This document shows positions 26,598-35,486 of a stretch of 64,000 nt of DNA, in pieces. The position numbers and the translations under genes were made by a program. The DNA comes from Microbulbifer sediminum (GTDB taxonomy: Bacteria; Pseudomonadota; Gammaproteobacteria; Pseudomonadales; Cellvibrionaceae), in the NCBI RefSeq assembly GCF_021729035.1, contig NZ_JAJSAP010000002.1:186001-250000 (forward strand), read 5' to 3'. The notes under the pieces are model-generated. The model was not told where the DNA came from, did not search any database, and worked only from the letters and a program-made list of their open reading frames with translations. Positions within the stretch are counted from its first letter, which is position 1, and each line of letters starts with the position of its first letter.

Positions 26598-28703
26598 TCA
26601 GAAATTGGCGACCTGAGGCGGTGCCTTGGCGCTCTTCTCTGTCATACCGATAAAGTCGGACATGATGTAACCAGCCTCGTTGAGGATAGGGTCGTCCTCA
26701 AGCTTGATCTCCACGGGACCGCCAATGGCCGCTGTGCTATCGGACTCACTTTCCTCGTAAGCCTCGAAGGATTCATAGGGTTCCAGTCCCTTGGCGGTGC
26801 GGCGCCGGTTTTCCATGGTCAGGAGGCGTTCGTTGATATCCTCGCGCTCCTGCTTGCGGGTAAGCTCATTCAGGGAGACAAACTTGCGATCGGCACGCTC
26901 GCTCTCAAAGCTGAACTGCTCCCTCAGGTAGATGAAGTCCGGGTCGGCTGCCGTGCGCTCGTTGTGCTTCGTGACCAGCTCCGGCAACACTTCCTTCAGG
27001 TTAAAGTACTTGGCGTGCGGTACGGCGTGGATACGATCCCAGGGCAGGGCAGTATCGTAAGCACTCTCGCCGACACTCTCGGCATCGATCAGCTGCGGCA
27101 TGGCTATGTCCGGTGTCACACCGGCATGCTGGGTGCTGTCGCCCGATACCCGGTAGAACTTGGACTGGGTGATTTTCAACTGGCCTTCCTTCAGGGGAGC
27201 CATGGTCTGCACCGTGCCCTTACCAAAAGACTGGTTGCCCACCACAATGCCGCGATTGTAGTCCTGGATGGCACCGGCAAAGATCTCTGAGGCAGAGGCA
27301 GACAGGCGGTTGATCAGCACCATCAGTGGCCCCCGGTACATCGCACGTGACCGCGAACGGTTATGGCGCGATATCTGCTCGTTGGCATGGCGAATCTGTA
27401 CCACCGGTCCCTGGTCGATAAACAGGTCCGTCAGGTTGGTGGCTTCCTGCAGGGAGCCGCCGCCGTTGTTGCGGAGGTCAAGGATGATTCCGTCGACATT
27501 CTCCGCCTTCAGTTCGTCAAGCAACCGGGCAACATCGCGCGTAGTGCTCTTGTAGTTGGGGTCGCGACGGCGATATGCCTCGAAATCGATGTAGAAAGTG
27601 GGCAGGTTGATCACACCGACCTTGTAATTCTTCTCACCATCGGAGAACTCAAAAATCGCTTTCTTCGCTGCCTGGTCTTCCAGCTTTACCTTGCTGCGCT
27701 TGATCAGGATGGTGCGATGGGAGCCGTCCCCGCCAGTGGGAATGGTCTCGAGGCGAACAAAGGTGCCTGCGGAGCCACGAATCAGGTCCACGACGTCGTC
27801 CAGGCGCCAGCCGATCACATCGACCAGCTCGCCGTCCTTACCCTGACCGACAGCAACGATTTTGTCATTCGGCTTGATCTTGCCGGTCCGATCGGCCGGA
27901 CCACCGGCAACCAGGCGTGCGACCTTGGTGTACTCCTCTTCCATCTGCAGTACCGCGCCAATGCCCTCGAGCGACAGGGACATGCTCATATTGAAGTTTT
28001 CCAGAGAGCGCGGGGAAAGGTAATTGCTGTGCGGATCATACAGGCGCGTCAGCGAGTTCATGTACAGCTCGAACACATCGTCACTGGTCTGCTGCTTGAT
28101 GCGCTTCAGCTGCCCCTGGTAGCGGCGTACCAACAGATCCTGGATTTCCTGATCTTCCTTGCCGGTCAGTCGCAGGTTGAGGACGCTGGACTTGAGTCGC
28201 TTGCGCCACAGCTCATCGGCCGCACTGATAGATCCGGGCCACTCGGCCTCCTCCCGATCCATGATCAGGGACTCATCGCGTGTGAAGTCGAAAGAGGGCA
28301 GGCCCTTGTCGAGCCGGGACAGGATATTGTTCAGGCGATCGGTAACCCGGAGGCGATACCGGTTGTAGATCTCAAAGCCGGCGTCCACCTCACCGGTGCG
28401 CAGCTGGTCATCCAGGTCATCCCGCCACTCACGGAATTCCGCGATATCGGACGCCAAAAAATAGCTGCGGGTGGGGTCGAGTGCATCGATGTACTCATCC
28501 CAGAGGTCCGCAGACATCTCGTCGCCCACTTTCTGCTTGTTGTAATGCAGCATTTCCAGTTTGCCGACGATCTCACGGGCAGTGCCACCCTGGCCGTCCT
28601 GGGGCTCAAGGGTACCGACCTCTTCAGCGTGAAGGGGCGTGAAAGCGGTGAAAGTGAGAATCAGGAGGCCGGAGAACAGGGCTGTGATCCGATTGGTAAG
28701 CAT
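26598..28703 (-). CDS. prc: Tail-specific carboxy-terminal processing protease
   Basis: Periplasmic serine protease of the Prc/Tsp family (701 aa). A signal peptide ends at TPLHAEE. The N-terminal DUF3340-like helical region, a PDZ domain (GIGAVLQMEEEYTKVARLV, about 200-290) and the S41 peptidase core follow. The catalytic Ser is in NRLSASASEIFAG and the Lys in GNQSFGKGTVQ. It degrades misfolded and SsrA-tagged proteins and trims cell-wall hydrolases in relatives. I chose the ATG at 28703; upstream in-frame starts add a leader with no signal peptide. Confidence 0.95.
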   Translation of the reverse strand: MLTNRITALFSGLLILTFTAFTPLHAEEVGTLEPQDGQGGTAREIVGKLEMLHYNKQKVGDEMSADLWDEYIDALDPTRSYFLASDIAEFREWRDDLDDQLRTGEVDAGFEIYNRYRLRVTDRLNNILSRLDKGLPSFDFTRDESLIMDREEAEWPGSISAADELWRKRLKSSVLNLRLTGKEDQEIQDLLVRRYQGQLKRIKQQTSDDVFELYMNSLTRLYDPHSNYLSPRSLENFNMSMSLSLEGIGAVLQMEEEYTKVARLVAGGPADRTGKIKPNDKIVAVGQGKDGELVDVIGWRLDDVVDLIRGSAGTFVRLETIPTGGDGSHRTILIKRSKVKLEDQAAKKAIFEFSDGEKNYKVGVINLPTFYIDFEAYRRRDPNYKSTTRDVARLLDELKAENVDGIILDLRNNGGGSLQEATNLTDLFIDQGPVVQIRHANEQISRHNRSRSRAMYRGPLMVLINRLSASASEIFAGAIQDYNRGIVVGNQSFGKGTVQTMAPLKEGQLKITQSKFYRVSGDSTQHAGVTPDIAMPQLIDAESVGESAYDTALPWDRIHAVPHAKYFNLKEVLPELVTKHNERTAADPDFIYLREQFSFESERADRKFVSLNELTRKQEREDINERLLTMENRRRTAKGLEPYESFEAYEESESDSTAAIGGPVEIKLEDDPILNEAGYIMSDFIGMTEKSAKAPPQVANF

Positions 28704-29006
28704 AGGGAGTCTCTTTATACGTCCTACTTCAAGGCGCCGCTCAACCCGGCGGGACTGAGCCCCGGGCCTTGGCGACTTATAGCTTAGGACAAGTATAAAG
28801 GCTGAAAGCTCCAAAAGGCATGAGTTGCCTCTAATCCGAGGCAGGTGGTGTCGAGAAGGGCTGATTTTAGACATTTTGTTGCGCATTTAGCCGGTCAGAC
28901 GCGTAAATATACTCAATGTTGGTACTGACGGATTGGAATAATCCGAGATACTGCTTTTTTTTTGAACAGGACCGAACCTTTTGAGGGCCACTGACAGGCA
29001 CAGGGT
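28704..29006. other. Intergenic region without a recognised gene
   Basis: This is the presumed promoter region of prc; a TATACT on the minus strand at 28792-28797 could be a -10 element, but I see no convincing -35. A small hairpin CGGATT/AATCCG (28929-28945) is followed after nine bases by nine T residues (28955-28963) on the plus strand; its role is unclear. Confidence 0.4.
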
Positions 29007-29237
29007 TCACCTGGTGACCAGCCAGTCCGGCAGGCTTATAACTTCCTCACCATTTGATCCCCGGATCTGAGTTCCCTTCGGACCGAAACTTGGGCCGGTC
29101 ATTGGGTCAACGGCCGGATCGCGCACCACCTCTTGGCTGCGAGCCGGCGGAGTGCGGGTTTGCAATTGGGTATTTGAGGCCAGAGCGGGCTTTGCTGTGA
29201 TGACCAGGAAGGCGCAACAGCACAGCGTGGGCAACAT
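29007..29237 (-). CDS. Possible small secreted protein, 76 aa
   Basis: Begins with a plausible signal peptide, MLPTLCCCAFLVITAKPALA, followed by a short polar mature part ending SLPDWLVTR. I do not recognise the family. The ribosome site is weak (AAGAGA, rather far from the ATG). The hydrophobic start followed by a polar tail, and its position in an otherwise empty region, are the only support. It could be a chance ORF. Confidence 0.4.
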   Translation of the reverse strand: MLPTLCCCAFLVITAKPALASNTQLQTRTPPARSQEVVRDPAVDPMTGPSFGPKGTQIRGSNGEEVISLPDWLVTR

Positions 29238-29621
29238 GAATCACTTGTATCTCTTGACACACTGATACAGTTGGTGAGATTTTTCTTAGGTTCCCGACAG
29301 CGATTGCTGCAGAAAGTGCTGTCGTAGTTGGGGACATCGCAGAGCAAAGAATGACGAAAAAAGTGTCGGGTTCCCGTATGGAGACCCGGACTCAAAAAAA
29401 TAAATTGCGCACAGAATAGGCAGGTATGGCCAAGAACACGCAACCCTTGCTTTCCTCCCCGGCCCGTTTGGGCAGCGGACCAGGCTATGTAAACAAGTCA
29501 CTTTTTCATGGCTTCTTCGTGCGTGTCGGCGATCCACAGCCCGTTACCACAGCCTTTCACAAAGCGCCTTACCACTAATCATGCGGACCTTTTTATCCCC
29601 GCTGCCCAGGAGGATCAGTTG
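29238..29621. other. Intergenic region upstream of the Mrp operon
   Basis: No gene is supported here. It must contain the promoter of the Mrp operon. A loose inverted repeat CGACAGC/GCTGTCG (29295-29301 and 29318-29324, 16-base loop) is visible. No clear sigma70 pair could be placed near the operon start. Confidence 0.4.
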
Positions 29622-30092
29622 ATGCGTTATTCCCTGGCGTTGTTTGTGATCCTGGCATTTATCTGGTTGGCCAACTCCGGCCATTACACCGGACTACTTC
29701 TCTCTTTTGGCCTGGTTTCCGTGTTCACAGTGGTTGCTATTTCGCAACGCATGGGACTGATAGACCACGAGTCACAGCCAATACACCTTGCTGGTGGCTT
29801 GCCGCGCTATTACTGGTGGCTGTTCACGAAGATCGTGCGGAGTAACATCGATGTAGTGCGGCATGTATGGCGGGGGCCATCGACCATCAGTCCGGTAAGC
29901 GCCTGGGTCCCCGCAAGACTGCATACCGATATGGGCAAAGTGCTCTATGCCAATTCGATCACCCTGACCCCGGGAACTGTGGCAGTGGATATTGATGGGG
30001 AAGAGATCCTTGTGCATGCGCTGACGGCCGAAGGGCTGGAAGACTTGCGCCGGGGGGAGATGGAACGGCAGGTAAGGGACCTGGAGGAATAA
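29622..30092 (+). CDS. mnhE: Mrp/Mnh cation:proton antiporter subunit E
   Basis: First gene of the antiporter operon (156 aa). Two N-terminal membrane segments are followed by a cytoplasmic domain; YYWWLFTKIVRSNIDVVRHVW and YANSITLTPGTVAVDIDG are typical of MrpE. I chose the ATG at 29622, with AGGAGGA 8 bases upstream; the longer in-frame start adds a non-family leader. It overlaps mnhF by one base. Mrp complexes exchange Na+ (or K+) for protons at the inner membrane and support salt and alkali tolerance. Confidence 0.93.
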   Translation: MRYSLALFVILAFIWLANSGHYTGLLLSFGLVSVFTVVAISQRMGLIDHESQPIHLAGGLPRYYWWLFTKIVRSNIDVVRHVWRGPSTISPVSAWVPARLHTDMGKVLYANSITLTPGTVAVDIDGEEILVHALTAEGLEDLRRGEMERQVRDLEE

Positions 30093-30406
30093 TGCTCGCT
30101 GCAACAATTATTGCCCTGCTGGTGGTAATGGCGCTGGCGCTGGCCCGGGCTCTCTTAGGTCCTACCATTTACGATCGCATCCTGGCCGTTAACGTCTTCG
30201 GCACAAAAACCGTGGTCCTGATCGCAGTCATCTGTTTTACGCTGGGCAAGCCGGAATTCCTGGATATCGCCCTGGTTTATGCACTGATCAACTTTGTCAG
30301 TGTGGTCGGTGTTTTGCGTTATTTTGAGTTTCGTTCCGGCAATAGCTTCCCTGTAGTTGGCCAGGGTGACTTCAGTGGTGACGAAGGGGGGCAGGCAAAT
30401 GACTGA
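30092..30406 (+). CDS. mnhF: Mrp/Mnh antiporter subunit F
   Basis: A 104-aa protein with three membrane segments and the MrpF core ARALLGPTIYDRILAVNVFG and IALVYALINFVSVVGVLRYF. The C-terminal 20 residues are hydrophilic and Gly-rich. It overlaps mnhE by one base and mnhG by 8, so it is translationally coupled within the operon. Confidence 0.93.
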   Translation: MLAATIIALLVVMALALARALLGPTIYDRILAVNVFGTKTVVLIAVICFTLGKPEFLDIALVYALINFVSVVGVLRYFEFRSGNSFPVVGQGDFSGDEGGQAND

Positions 30407-30803
30407 TCTGGTGGTGAGTGGGCTGAGTGCTGTGCTATTGGCCCTGGGTTGCCTGTTTATGGTTTCAGGGGCCGTCGGCCTGTTGCGATTCCCCGATTTT
30501 TATACACGCATGCACGCGGCTGGAGTGACTGACACACTGGCTACTTTCCTGATCATCTGTGCGCTGATGTTGCAGGCCGGCTGGAGTCTTGCGCTCTTCA
30601 AGCTCGGCCTCATCCTCCTGTTTATTTTTTTCACCAGTCCCGCTGCCAGCCACGCGCTTGCAAAGGCCGCACAGCACAGCACCCTGCGGCTCGAGCCGGG
30701 ATCCGGACCTCGCGCTGTTCCGGCGGAGGCTGTCGGGGGACAGGAGACTCAACCCGCGGAACCGGCTCTCGAGGCGGACGCGGCCAATGGAGATCGGGCC
30801 TGA
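30399..30803 (+). CDS. mnhG: Mrp/Mnh antiporter subunit G
   Basis: A 134-aa protein with three membrane segments and the MrpG pattern AVGLLRFPDFYTRMHAAGVT, then DTLATFLIICALML. The C-terminal extension (about 100-134) is Ala/Glu/Pro-rich and probably cytoplasmic. The ATG at 30399 overlaps the mnhF stop; an upstream start within mnhF gives a shorter match to the family. Confidence 0.92.
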   Translation: MTDLVVSGLSAVLLALGCLFMVSGAVGLLRFPDFYTRMHAAGVTDTLATFLIICALMLQAGWSLALFKLGLILLFIFFTSPAASHALAKAAQHSTLRLEPGSGPRAVPAEAVGGQETQPAEPALEADAANGDRA

Positions 30804-30818
30804 GCCCGGGGGAGCCTG

Positions 30819-31835
30819 ATGGACTTACTACTCGATGTCGCGCTGCTGAGCCTCCTGCTTGTAACCGCTGTTGCCATTGCATGGACGCGTGACCTGTTTA
30901 GTGCCGCCATGCTGGCGGGTATTTACGGACTGCTTTCCGCCAGCTTCTTCGTGACCATGGGCGCTGTCGACGTGGCCTTCACCGAGGCCGCAGTGGGTGC
31001 GGGTATCTCGCCGTTGCTGATCCTGGCCACCCTGGCCCTGTGCGGGCGGAGACAGAAGCCGGACCGAAGTCGAGCGCTGCTGGCTCTCGGGCTGGTGTGC
31101 ACGGTCGGTGCGCTGTTGGTGGCAGCGACCCTGGATATGCCAGCGTTTGGCGATCCGGATGCGCCGGCACAGACTCATGTGGCACCGCGCTATCTCCAGG
31201 AATCCATGGCCGAAATCGGTATTCCCAATGTTGTGACCTCGGTGCTGGCCAGTTACCGCGCCTATGACACCTTTGGCGAGGTGGTGGTCATCTTTACCGC
31301 TGGCCTGGGCGTGCTCAGCCTGTTACTGGGCCTTGCCGATACCCGTCGGTCCGCGCCCAGCCTGCAGGCAGTGCCGCGCCAGCACCTTGTTTTTCGTGTG
31401 ATCGCGAAGATCCTTATCCCACCGATCCTCGTGTACGCTCTCTACGTTCAGTTCCATGGTGAATACGGGCCCGGCGGAGGCTTCCAGGCCGGCGTGATCT
31501 TTGCCGTTGGGTTCATTCTCTACGCCCTTGTATTCGGCCTGGATGCCGTGCGCAGGGTTGCCGGTCACGGGCTGGTACAGTTTCTTGCAGCGCTGGGCGT
31601 GCTGGTTTATGGGACTGTCGGGGTGCTGGGTATGGCTACGGGCAGGAACTTCCTCGATTACAGCGCACTGGGGAGCGACCCGGTTACCGGCCAGCACATC
31701 GGCATCATCGTTATCGAGCTGGGCGTCGGTATAACTGTAGCGGCCGTCATGATGCTGGTCTTTTACCTGTTCTCAGAGCAGCTGCAAGAACGAGGCGATG
31801 GGGGAGGGCAGTTAACCTCGGGGAGGGCCGGATAA
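30819..31835 (+). CDS. DUF4040-MnhB fusion subunit of the Mrp antiporter
   Basis: A 338-aa membrane protein with two parts. Residues 1-90 resemble the DUF4040/MbhD region found at the C-terminus of long MrpA (FSAAMLAGIYGLLSASFFVT, then DVAFTEAAVGAGISPLL). Residues about 195-330 are MrpB (FRVIAKILIPPILVYALYVQ, FHGEYGPGGGFQAGVIFA). A middle section (about 130-180, AYDTFGEVVVIFTAGLGVLS) matches the MbhE-like part of MrpA. Thus the C-terminal piece of MrpA is fused to MrpB, as in operons that lack full-length MrpA. Confidence 0.88.
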   Translation: MDLLLDVALLSLLLVTAVAIAWTRDLFSAAMLAGIYGLLSASFFVTMGAVDVAFTEAAVGAGISPLLILATLALCGRRQKPDRSRALLALGLVCTVGALLVAATLDMPAFGDPDAPAQTHVAPRYLQESMAEIGIPNVVTSVLASYRAYDTFGEVVVIFTAGLGVLSLLLGLADTRRSAPSLQAVPRQHLVFRVIAKILIPPILVYALYVQFHGEYGPGGGFQAGVIFAVGFILYALVFGLDAVRRVAGHGLVQFLAALGVLVYGTVGVLGMATGRNFLDYSALGSDPVTGQHIGIIVIELGVGITVAAVMMLVFYLFSEQLQERGDGGGQLTSGRAG

Positions 31836-31836
31836 G

Positions 31837-32190
31837 GTGCTAGTAACTTCGCTCTACAACTACTGGGTCGTCATTGGACTGATGATGATCGGGCTTTACA
31901 TGGTTGTTGCCCAGGGCAACCTGATCAAGAAAATCATCGGCCTGAATATTTTCCAGACTTCTGTATTTATCTTTTATATCAGCGTGGGCAAGGTGGATGG
32001 CGGGGCAGCTCCGATCCTGTCAGAGGGTGAGGCCGTGTACTCGAATCCCCTGCCTCACGTGCTGATCCTCACAGCCATCGTTGTGGGGATCGCCACCACT
32101 TCACTGGCGCTGGCACTGATTATCCGCATCAAGCGGGCCTATGGCTCTGTTGAGGAGCGAGAGATTCAGGCGGAGGAAGCACAGTGCTGA
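31837..32190 (+). CDS. mnhC: Mrp/Mnh antiporter subunit C (NuoK-like)
   Basis: A 117-aa NuoK-like subunit with three membrane segments: WVVIGLMMIGLYMVVAQGNL, KIIGLNIFQTSVFIFYI, and VLILTAIVVGIATTSLALAL. It starts at GTG one base after the previous stop and overlaps mnhD by seven bases. Confidence 0.93.
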   Translation: MLVTSLYNYWVVIGLMMIGLYMVVAQGNLIKKIIGLNIFQTSVFIFYISVGKVDGGAAPILSEGEAVYSNPLPHVLILTAIVVGIATTSLALALIIRIKRAYGSVEEREIQAEEAQC

Positions 32191-33665
32191 GCCATTTACC
32201 GATACTCCAGGTTATCCTGCCCCTGGTTGCTGCGCCTTCATGCATGATGATTCGGCGGGCCAACCTGGTGTGGTTCTTTGCCATGCTGGTCAGCACGGCG
32301 GCACTGGTTGTGAGTGTCCTGTTGTTGCAACAGGTGCTTGACACCGGTCCCATCAGTTATCGCCTCGGGGGCTGGGAAGCCCCATGGGGAATCGAATACC
32401 GAATAGATCTCCTCAATGCCTGGGTGCTGCTGGTGATCACAGGGCTGGGCACCGCCGTGCTCACTGCTGCGCGAGTGAGTGTACAGCGGGAAATGGATGA
32501 CCTGCGGCAGACAGTGTTTTACAGCCTTTATCTGCTTTGCTTTGCCGGGCTCCTTGGCATTGTGGCCACTGGCGACGTGTTCAACGTATTTGTGTTCCTG
32601 GAGATTTCCTCGCTGGCCACCTATGCGCTCATCGCCCTGGGCCGCGACCGGCGATCGCTGTGGGCGGCGTTCCAATACCTGATTATGGGAACCATTGGTG
32701 CCACATTTATCCTGATTGGTATCGGTTTCCTGTATATGATGACCGGTACACTCAACATGGCAGACCTGGCGCAGCGCCTGCCTGAAATCAACAGTTCCAA
32801 TACCGTACTTGCGGCCTTTGCGTTTATCGTCGTGGGCGTTTGCCTGAAGCTGGCACTGTTTCCCCTCCATATGTGGCTGCCCAACGCCTATGCGTTCGCT
32901 CCCTCGATAGTGACCGCCTTCCTTGCGGCGACGGCGACCAAGGTAGCGCTGTATCTGTTGGTACGCTTTATTGTCACCGTGTTCGGCGTGGACTTCTCCC
33001 TGACCAGCCTGCCATTGCAGTCCCTGTTCATTGGCCTGGGCCTGATGGGCGTATTTGTGGCCTCGGTTGTGGCCATTTACCAGGTGGATATCAAACGGAT
33101 GCTGGCCTATTCCAGTGTTGCGCAGGTTGGCTACATGGTAGTGGGGATCGGTATCAGCAGTGTGGTGGCCCTGCAGGCAACACTGTTGCACCTGTTCAAC
33201 CATGCATTGATGAAGGGTGGACTGTTCCTGGCCCTGGCGGGGCTGGTCTACCGTCTGGGCAGTAGCCGGATCGATGCCTTCAATGGCCTTGGGCGCACCA
33301 TGCCCTGGACCATGGGGGCGATCGTAGTGGGCGGAATCAGCCTGATCGGGATGCCGCTGACCGTGGGGTTTGTCAGCAAGTGGTACCTGATTACTGCCGC
33401 CATTGAGAGCGATATGTGGTTCGTGGCCCTGCTGGTGGTGCTCGGCTCCCTGATTGCTGCGATTTATATCTGGCGCCTGGTCGAGGCGGGATATTTCCGT
33501 GAAGCGCCCGTGGCCAGAGCAGCAACCGTTGGGGAAGCCCCGCTGTCCCTGCTGGTTCCCACGTGGATCCTGATCGGTGCGAACATCTACTTTGGTATCG
33601 ATACCCGCCTGCCGGTTGAAGTTACCGGTGCCGCTGCGCAGTACCTGCTGGGAGGTATCCAATAA
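32184..33665 (+). CDS. mnhD: Mrp/Mnh antiporter subunit D, copy 1
   Basis: A 493-aa ND2/ND4/ND5-type proton-pathway subunit with about 14 membrane segments. The conserved Glu of helix 5 (NVFVFLEISSLATYALIAL) and the Lys of helix 7 (CLKLALFPLHMWLPNAYAFA) are present, as is the second conserved Lys region (TKVALYLLVRFI). It is the most canonical MrpD of the three in this operon, and follows mnhC directly as in classical mrp operons. Confidence 0.93.
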   Translation: MLSHLPILQVILPLVAAPSCMMIRRANLVWFFAMLVSTAALVVSVLLLQQVLDTGPISYRLGGWEAPWGIEYRIDLLNAWVLLVITGLGTAVLTAARVSVQREMDDLRQTVFYSLYLLCFAGLLGIVATGDVFNVFVFLEISSLATYALIALGRDRRSLWAAFQYLIMGTIGATFILIGIGFLYMMTGTLNMADLAQRLPEINSSNTVLAAFAFIVVGVCLKLALFPLHMWLPNAYAFAPSIVTAFLAATATKVALYLLVRFIVTVFGVDFSLTSLPLQSLFIGLGLMGVFVASVVAIYQVDIKRMLAYSSVAQVGYMVVGIGISSVVALQATLLHLFNHALMKGGLFLALAGLVYRLGSSRIDAFNGLGRTMPWTMGAIVVGGISLIGMPLTVGFVSKWYLITAAIESDMWFVALLVVLGSLIAAIYIWRLVEAGYFREAPVARAATVGEAPLSLLVPTWILIGANIYFGIDTRLPVEVTGAAAQYLLGGIQ

Positions 33666-35131
33666 TGTCTGCTGTCGACCTCCTGCAACTCAGTGTCCTG
33701 ATTCCTCTGTTGGCGGCGGCTGGAATTGGCCTCACCGGCAAGCACCAGAACCTGCGTGAGAGCGTATCCCTGATTGCCGGCACCCTGTTGTTTGCCTCGG
33801 TCTGCAACCTCTACCCGGTGATCATGGCAGGCCAGGTGGTAGAGCTGATGTGGCTTGAGGTGCTCCCCGGGCTGGCGCTGGCATTCCGGGTGGAACCGCT
33901 CGGGCTCCTGTTTGCGCTGGTAGCCAGTGGCCTGTGGATCGTCACTACGCTCTATGCCATCGGTTACATGCGCGGTCACGGCGAGCAGAACCAGACCCGG
34001 TTCTTCGCTTTTTTTGCCATATCCATCGCCGCCGTCATGGGCATTGCCTTTGCCGAGAACCTGTTCACCCTGTTCGTGTTCTACGAGATCCTGACGCTTT
34101 GTACCTATCCGCTGGTCACCCATGCCGGTACCGACAAGGCGCGGGAGGGTGGCCGCGTTTACCTGGGCATCCTGCTGGGCACCTCGGTGGCTTTCTTCCT
34201 GGTGGCAATCATCGCCACCTGGTTGCTGGCCGGGACACTGTCTTTCCAGCCGGGGGGTGTTTTCAGCGGGGATACACCGGCTGGGCTGCTGTCGCTACTG
34301 CTGGTGCTTTATGTATTCGGTGTGGGCAAGGCGGCGATCATGCCGTTTCATCGCTGGCTGCCGGCGGCCATGGTGGCCCCGACCCCGGTAAGTGCTCTCC
34401 TGCACGCGGTTGCGGTGGTAAAAGCGGGTGTCTTTGTACTGCTCAAGGTGTGCCTGCTGATCTTTGGCCTGGAGACCCTGCGTGAGATTCCCGCCACCCA
34501 GTGGCTCCTGTACCTGGCGGGTGCATCGATCCTGCTCGCAGCCATTGTGGCAATGCGTCAGGAAAACCTGAAAAAGCGCCTGGCGTACTCCACGGTGAGC
34601 CAGCTCGGCTATATCACGCTGGGTGCACTGCTGGCCACCAGCGCCGGTATCACCGGCAGCGCGATGCATATCGTGATGCATGCCTTTGGCAAGATCACCC
34701 TGTTTTTCTGCGCCGGCGCCATCCTGGTGGCTGCCCACAAGACCGAGGTAGGGCAGTTGCGCGGCCTGGGCCGACGGATGCCGATTACCATGGGAGCGTT
34801 CCTGGTTGCCAGTCTCTGTATTATCGGCATCCCGCCAACCGGCGGCACCTGGAGCAAGTGGTACCTGTTACTGGGTACATTGGAGGCAGGCGAGCTGGGA
34901 TTAATGGCTCTGCTGATGGTGAGCTCGTTGCTCAGTATCGGCTACCTGTTACCGATCCCATTGCGGGCATTCTTCTCTGACGCGTTGCCGGCCGATACCG
35001 GCGACACCAGTGTCGCCGTGCGCGAGGCCCCATGGCCGTCGCTGCTGGCGCTGGGGATTACAGCCACAGGCTGCGTCCTGTTATTGATTTATCCCGACAT
35101 TATCTATCAGCTGATCAAGGCCGGAATCTGA
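33665..35131 (+). CDS. Mrp antiporter large subunit D-type, copy 2
   Basis: A 488-aa ND-type membrane subunit. The conserved Glu is in LFTLFVFYEILTLCTYPLV and the Lys region in GKAAIMPFHRWLPAAMVAP. The segment VSALLHAVAVVKAGVFVLLK is ND5/MrpA-like. It overlaps copy 1 by one base. It probably takes the place of the N-terminal part of a long MrpA, or adds another proton channel. Which ion passes cannot be read from sequence. Confidence 0.9.
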   Translation: MSAVDLLQLSVLIPLLAAAGIGLTGKHQNLRESVSLIAGTLLFASVCNLYPVIMAGQVVELMWLEVLPGLALAFRVEPLGLLFALVASGLWIVTTLYAIGYMRGHGEQNQTRFFAFFAISIAAVMGIAFAENLFTLFVFYEILTLCTYPLVTHAGTDKAREGGRVYLGILLGTSVAFFLVAIIATWLLAGTLSFQPGGVFSGDTPAGLLSLLLVLYVFGVGKAAIMPFHRWLPAAMVAPTPVSALLHAVAVVKAGVFVLLKVCLLIFGLETLREIPATQWLLYLAGASILLAAIVAMRQENLKKRLAYSTVSQLGYITLGALLATSAGITGSAMHIVMHAFGKITLFFCAGAILVAAHKTEVGQLRGLGRRMPITMGAFLVASLCIIGIPPTGGTWSKWYLLLGTLEAGELGLMALLMVSSLLSIGYLLPIPLRAFFSDALPADTGDTSVAVREAPWPSLLALGITATGCVLLLIYPDIIYQLIKAGI

Positions 35132-35135
35132 CCCG

Positions 35136-35486
35136 ATGAGCACTGGTGACAAGCAAGACTTTTTCGATAAGCCGGAGAATATCCAGCGAATCCTGCGTAC
35201 CTTCTACGCGATCTGCGCGCTGCTGGTGCTCGCGGATTTCGTGGTTCACCGTCACACCGAGCACGGTTGGGAAGGGCTGCCCGGGTTCTATCCGCTGTAT
35301 GGATTCGCTGGCTGTGTGATCCTGGTGATCATTGCCAAGTGGATGCGCAAGTTCCTGATGCGCCCGGAAGACTATTATGATCGGCTGGAGCTCGGCGGCG
35401 ATGCGCCTTCCGGTGTGAACGTCTCGACTGGTGCAGGTTCCCGGTCGCCGGAGGAAGGAATGAGGGGAGGGCAGGAGCATGTTTGA
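35136..35486 (+). CDS. Small membrane protein within the Mrp operon
   Basis: A 116-aa protein with two membrane segments (TFYAICALLVLADFVV, about 24-39, and GFAGCVILVIIAKWMRKFL, about 66-84) and a hydrophilic tail (RPEDYYDRLE, then a Gly/Ser-rich end). It lies 4 bases after D copy 2 and overlaps D copy 3 by 8, so it belongs to the operon. I recall similar short proteins in operons of this type but know no function. A role in assembly or in anchoring the extra D subunits is only a guess. Confidence 0.8.
   Translation: MSTGDKQDFFDKPENIQRILRTFYAICALLVLADFVVHRHTEHGWEGLPGFYPLYGFAGCVILVIIAKWMRKFLMRPEDYYDRLELGGDAPSGVNVSTGAGSRSPEEGMRGGQEHV

Noticed and set aside
27363..28787. A 474-codon open frame on the plus strand
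   Set aside because: It lies antisense to prc, whose catalytic motifs are unambiguous; the product resembles nothing.
28929..28963. Hairpin followed by nine T residues
   Set aside because: The stem is only six base pairs and nine bases away from the T-run, and no gene upstream on the plus strand would need a terminator here; noted only in the intergenic entry.
32238..33662. A 474-codon open frame on the minus strand
   Set aside because: Antisense to mnhD with His/Gln/Gly-rich composition, typical of a mirror translation of a membrane protein gene.
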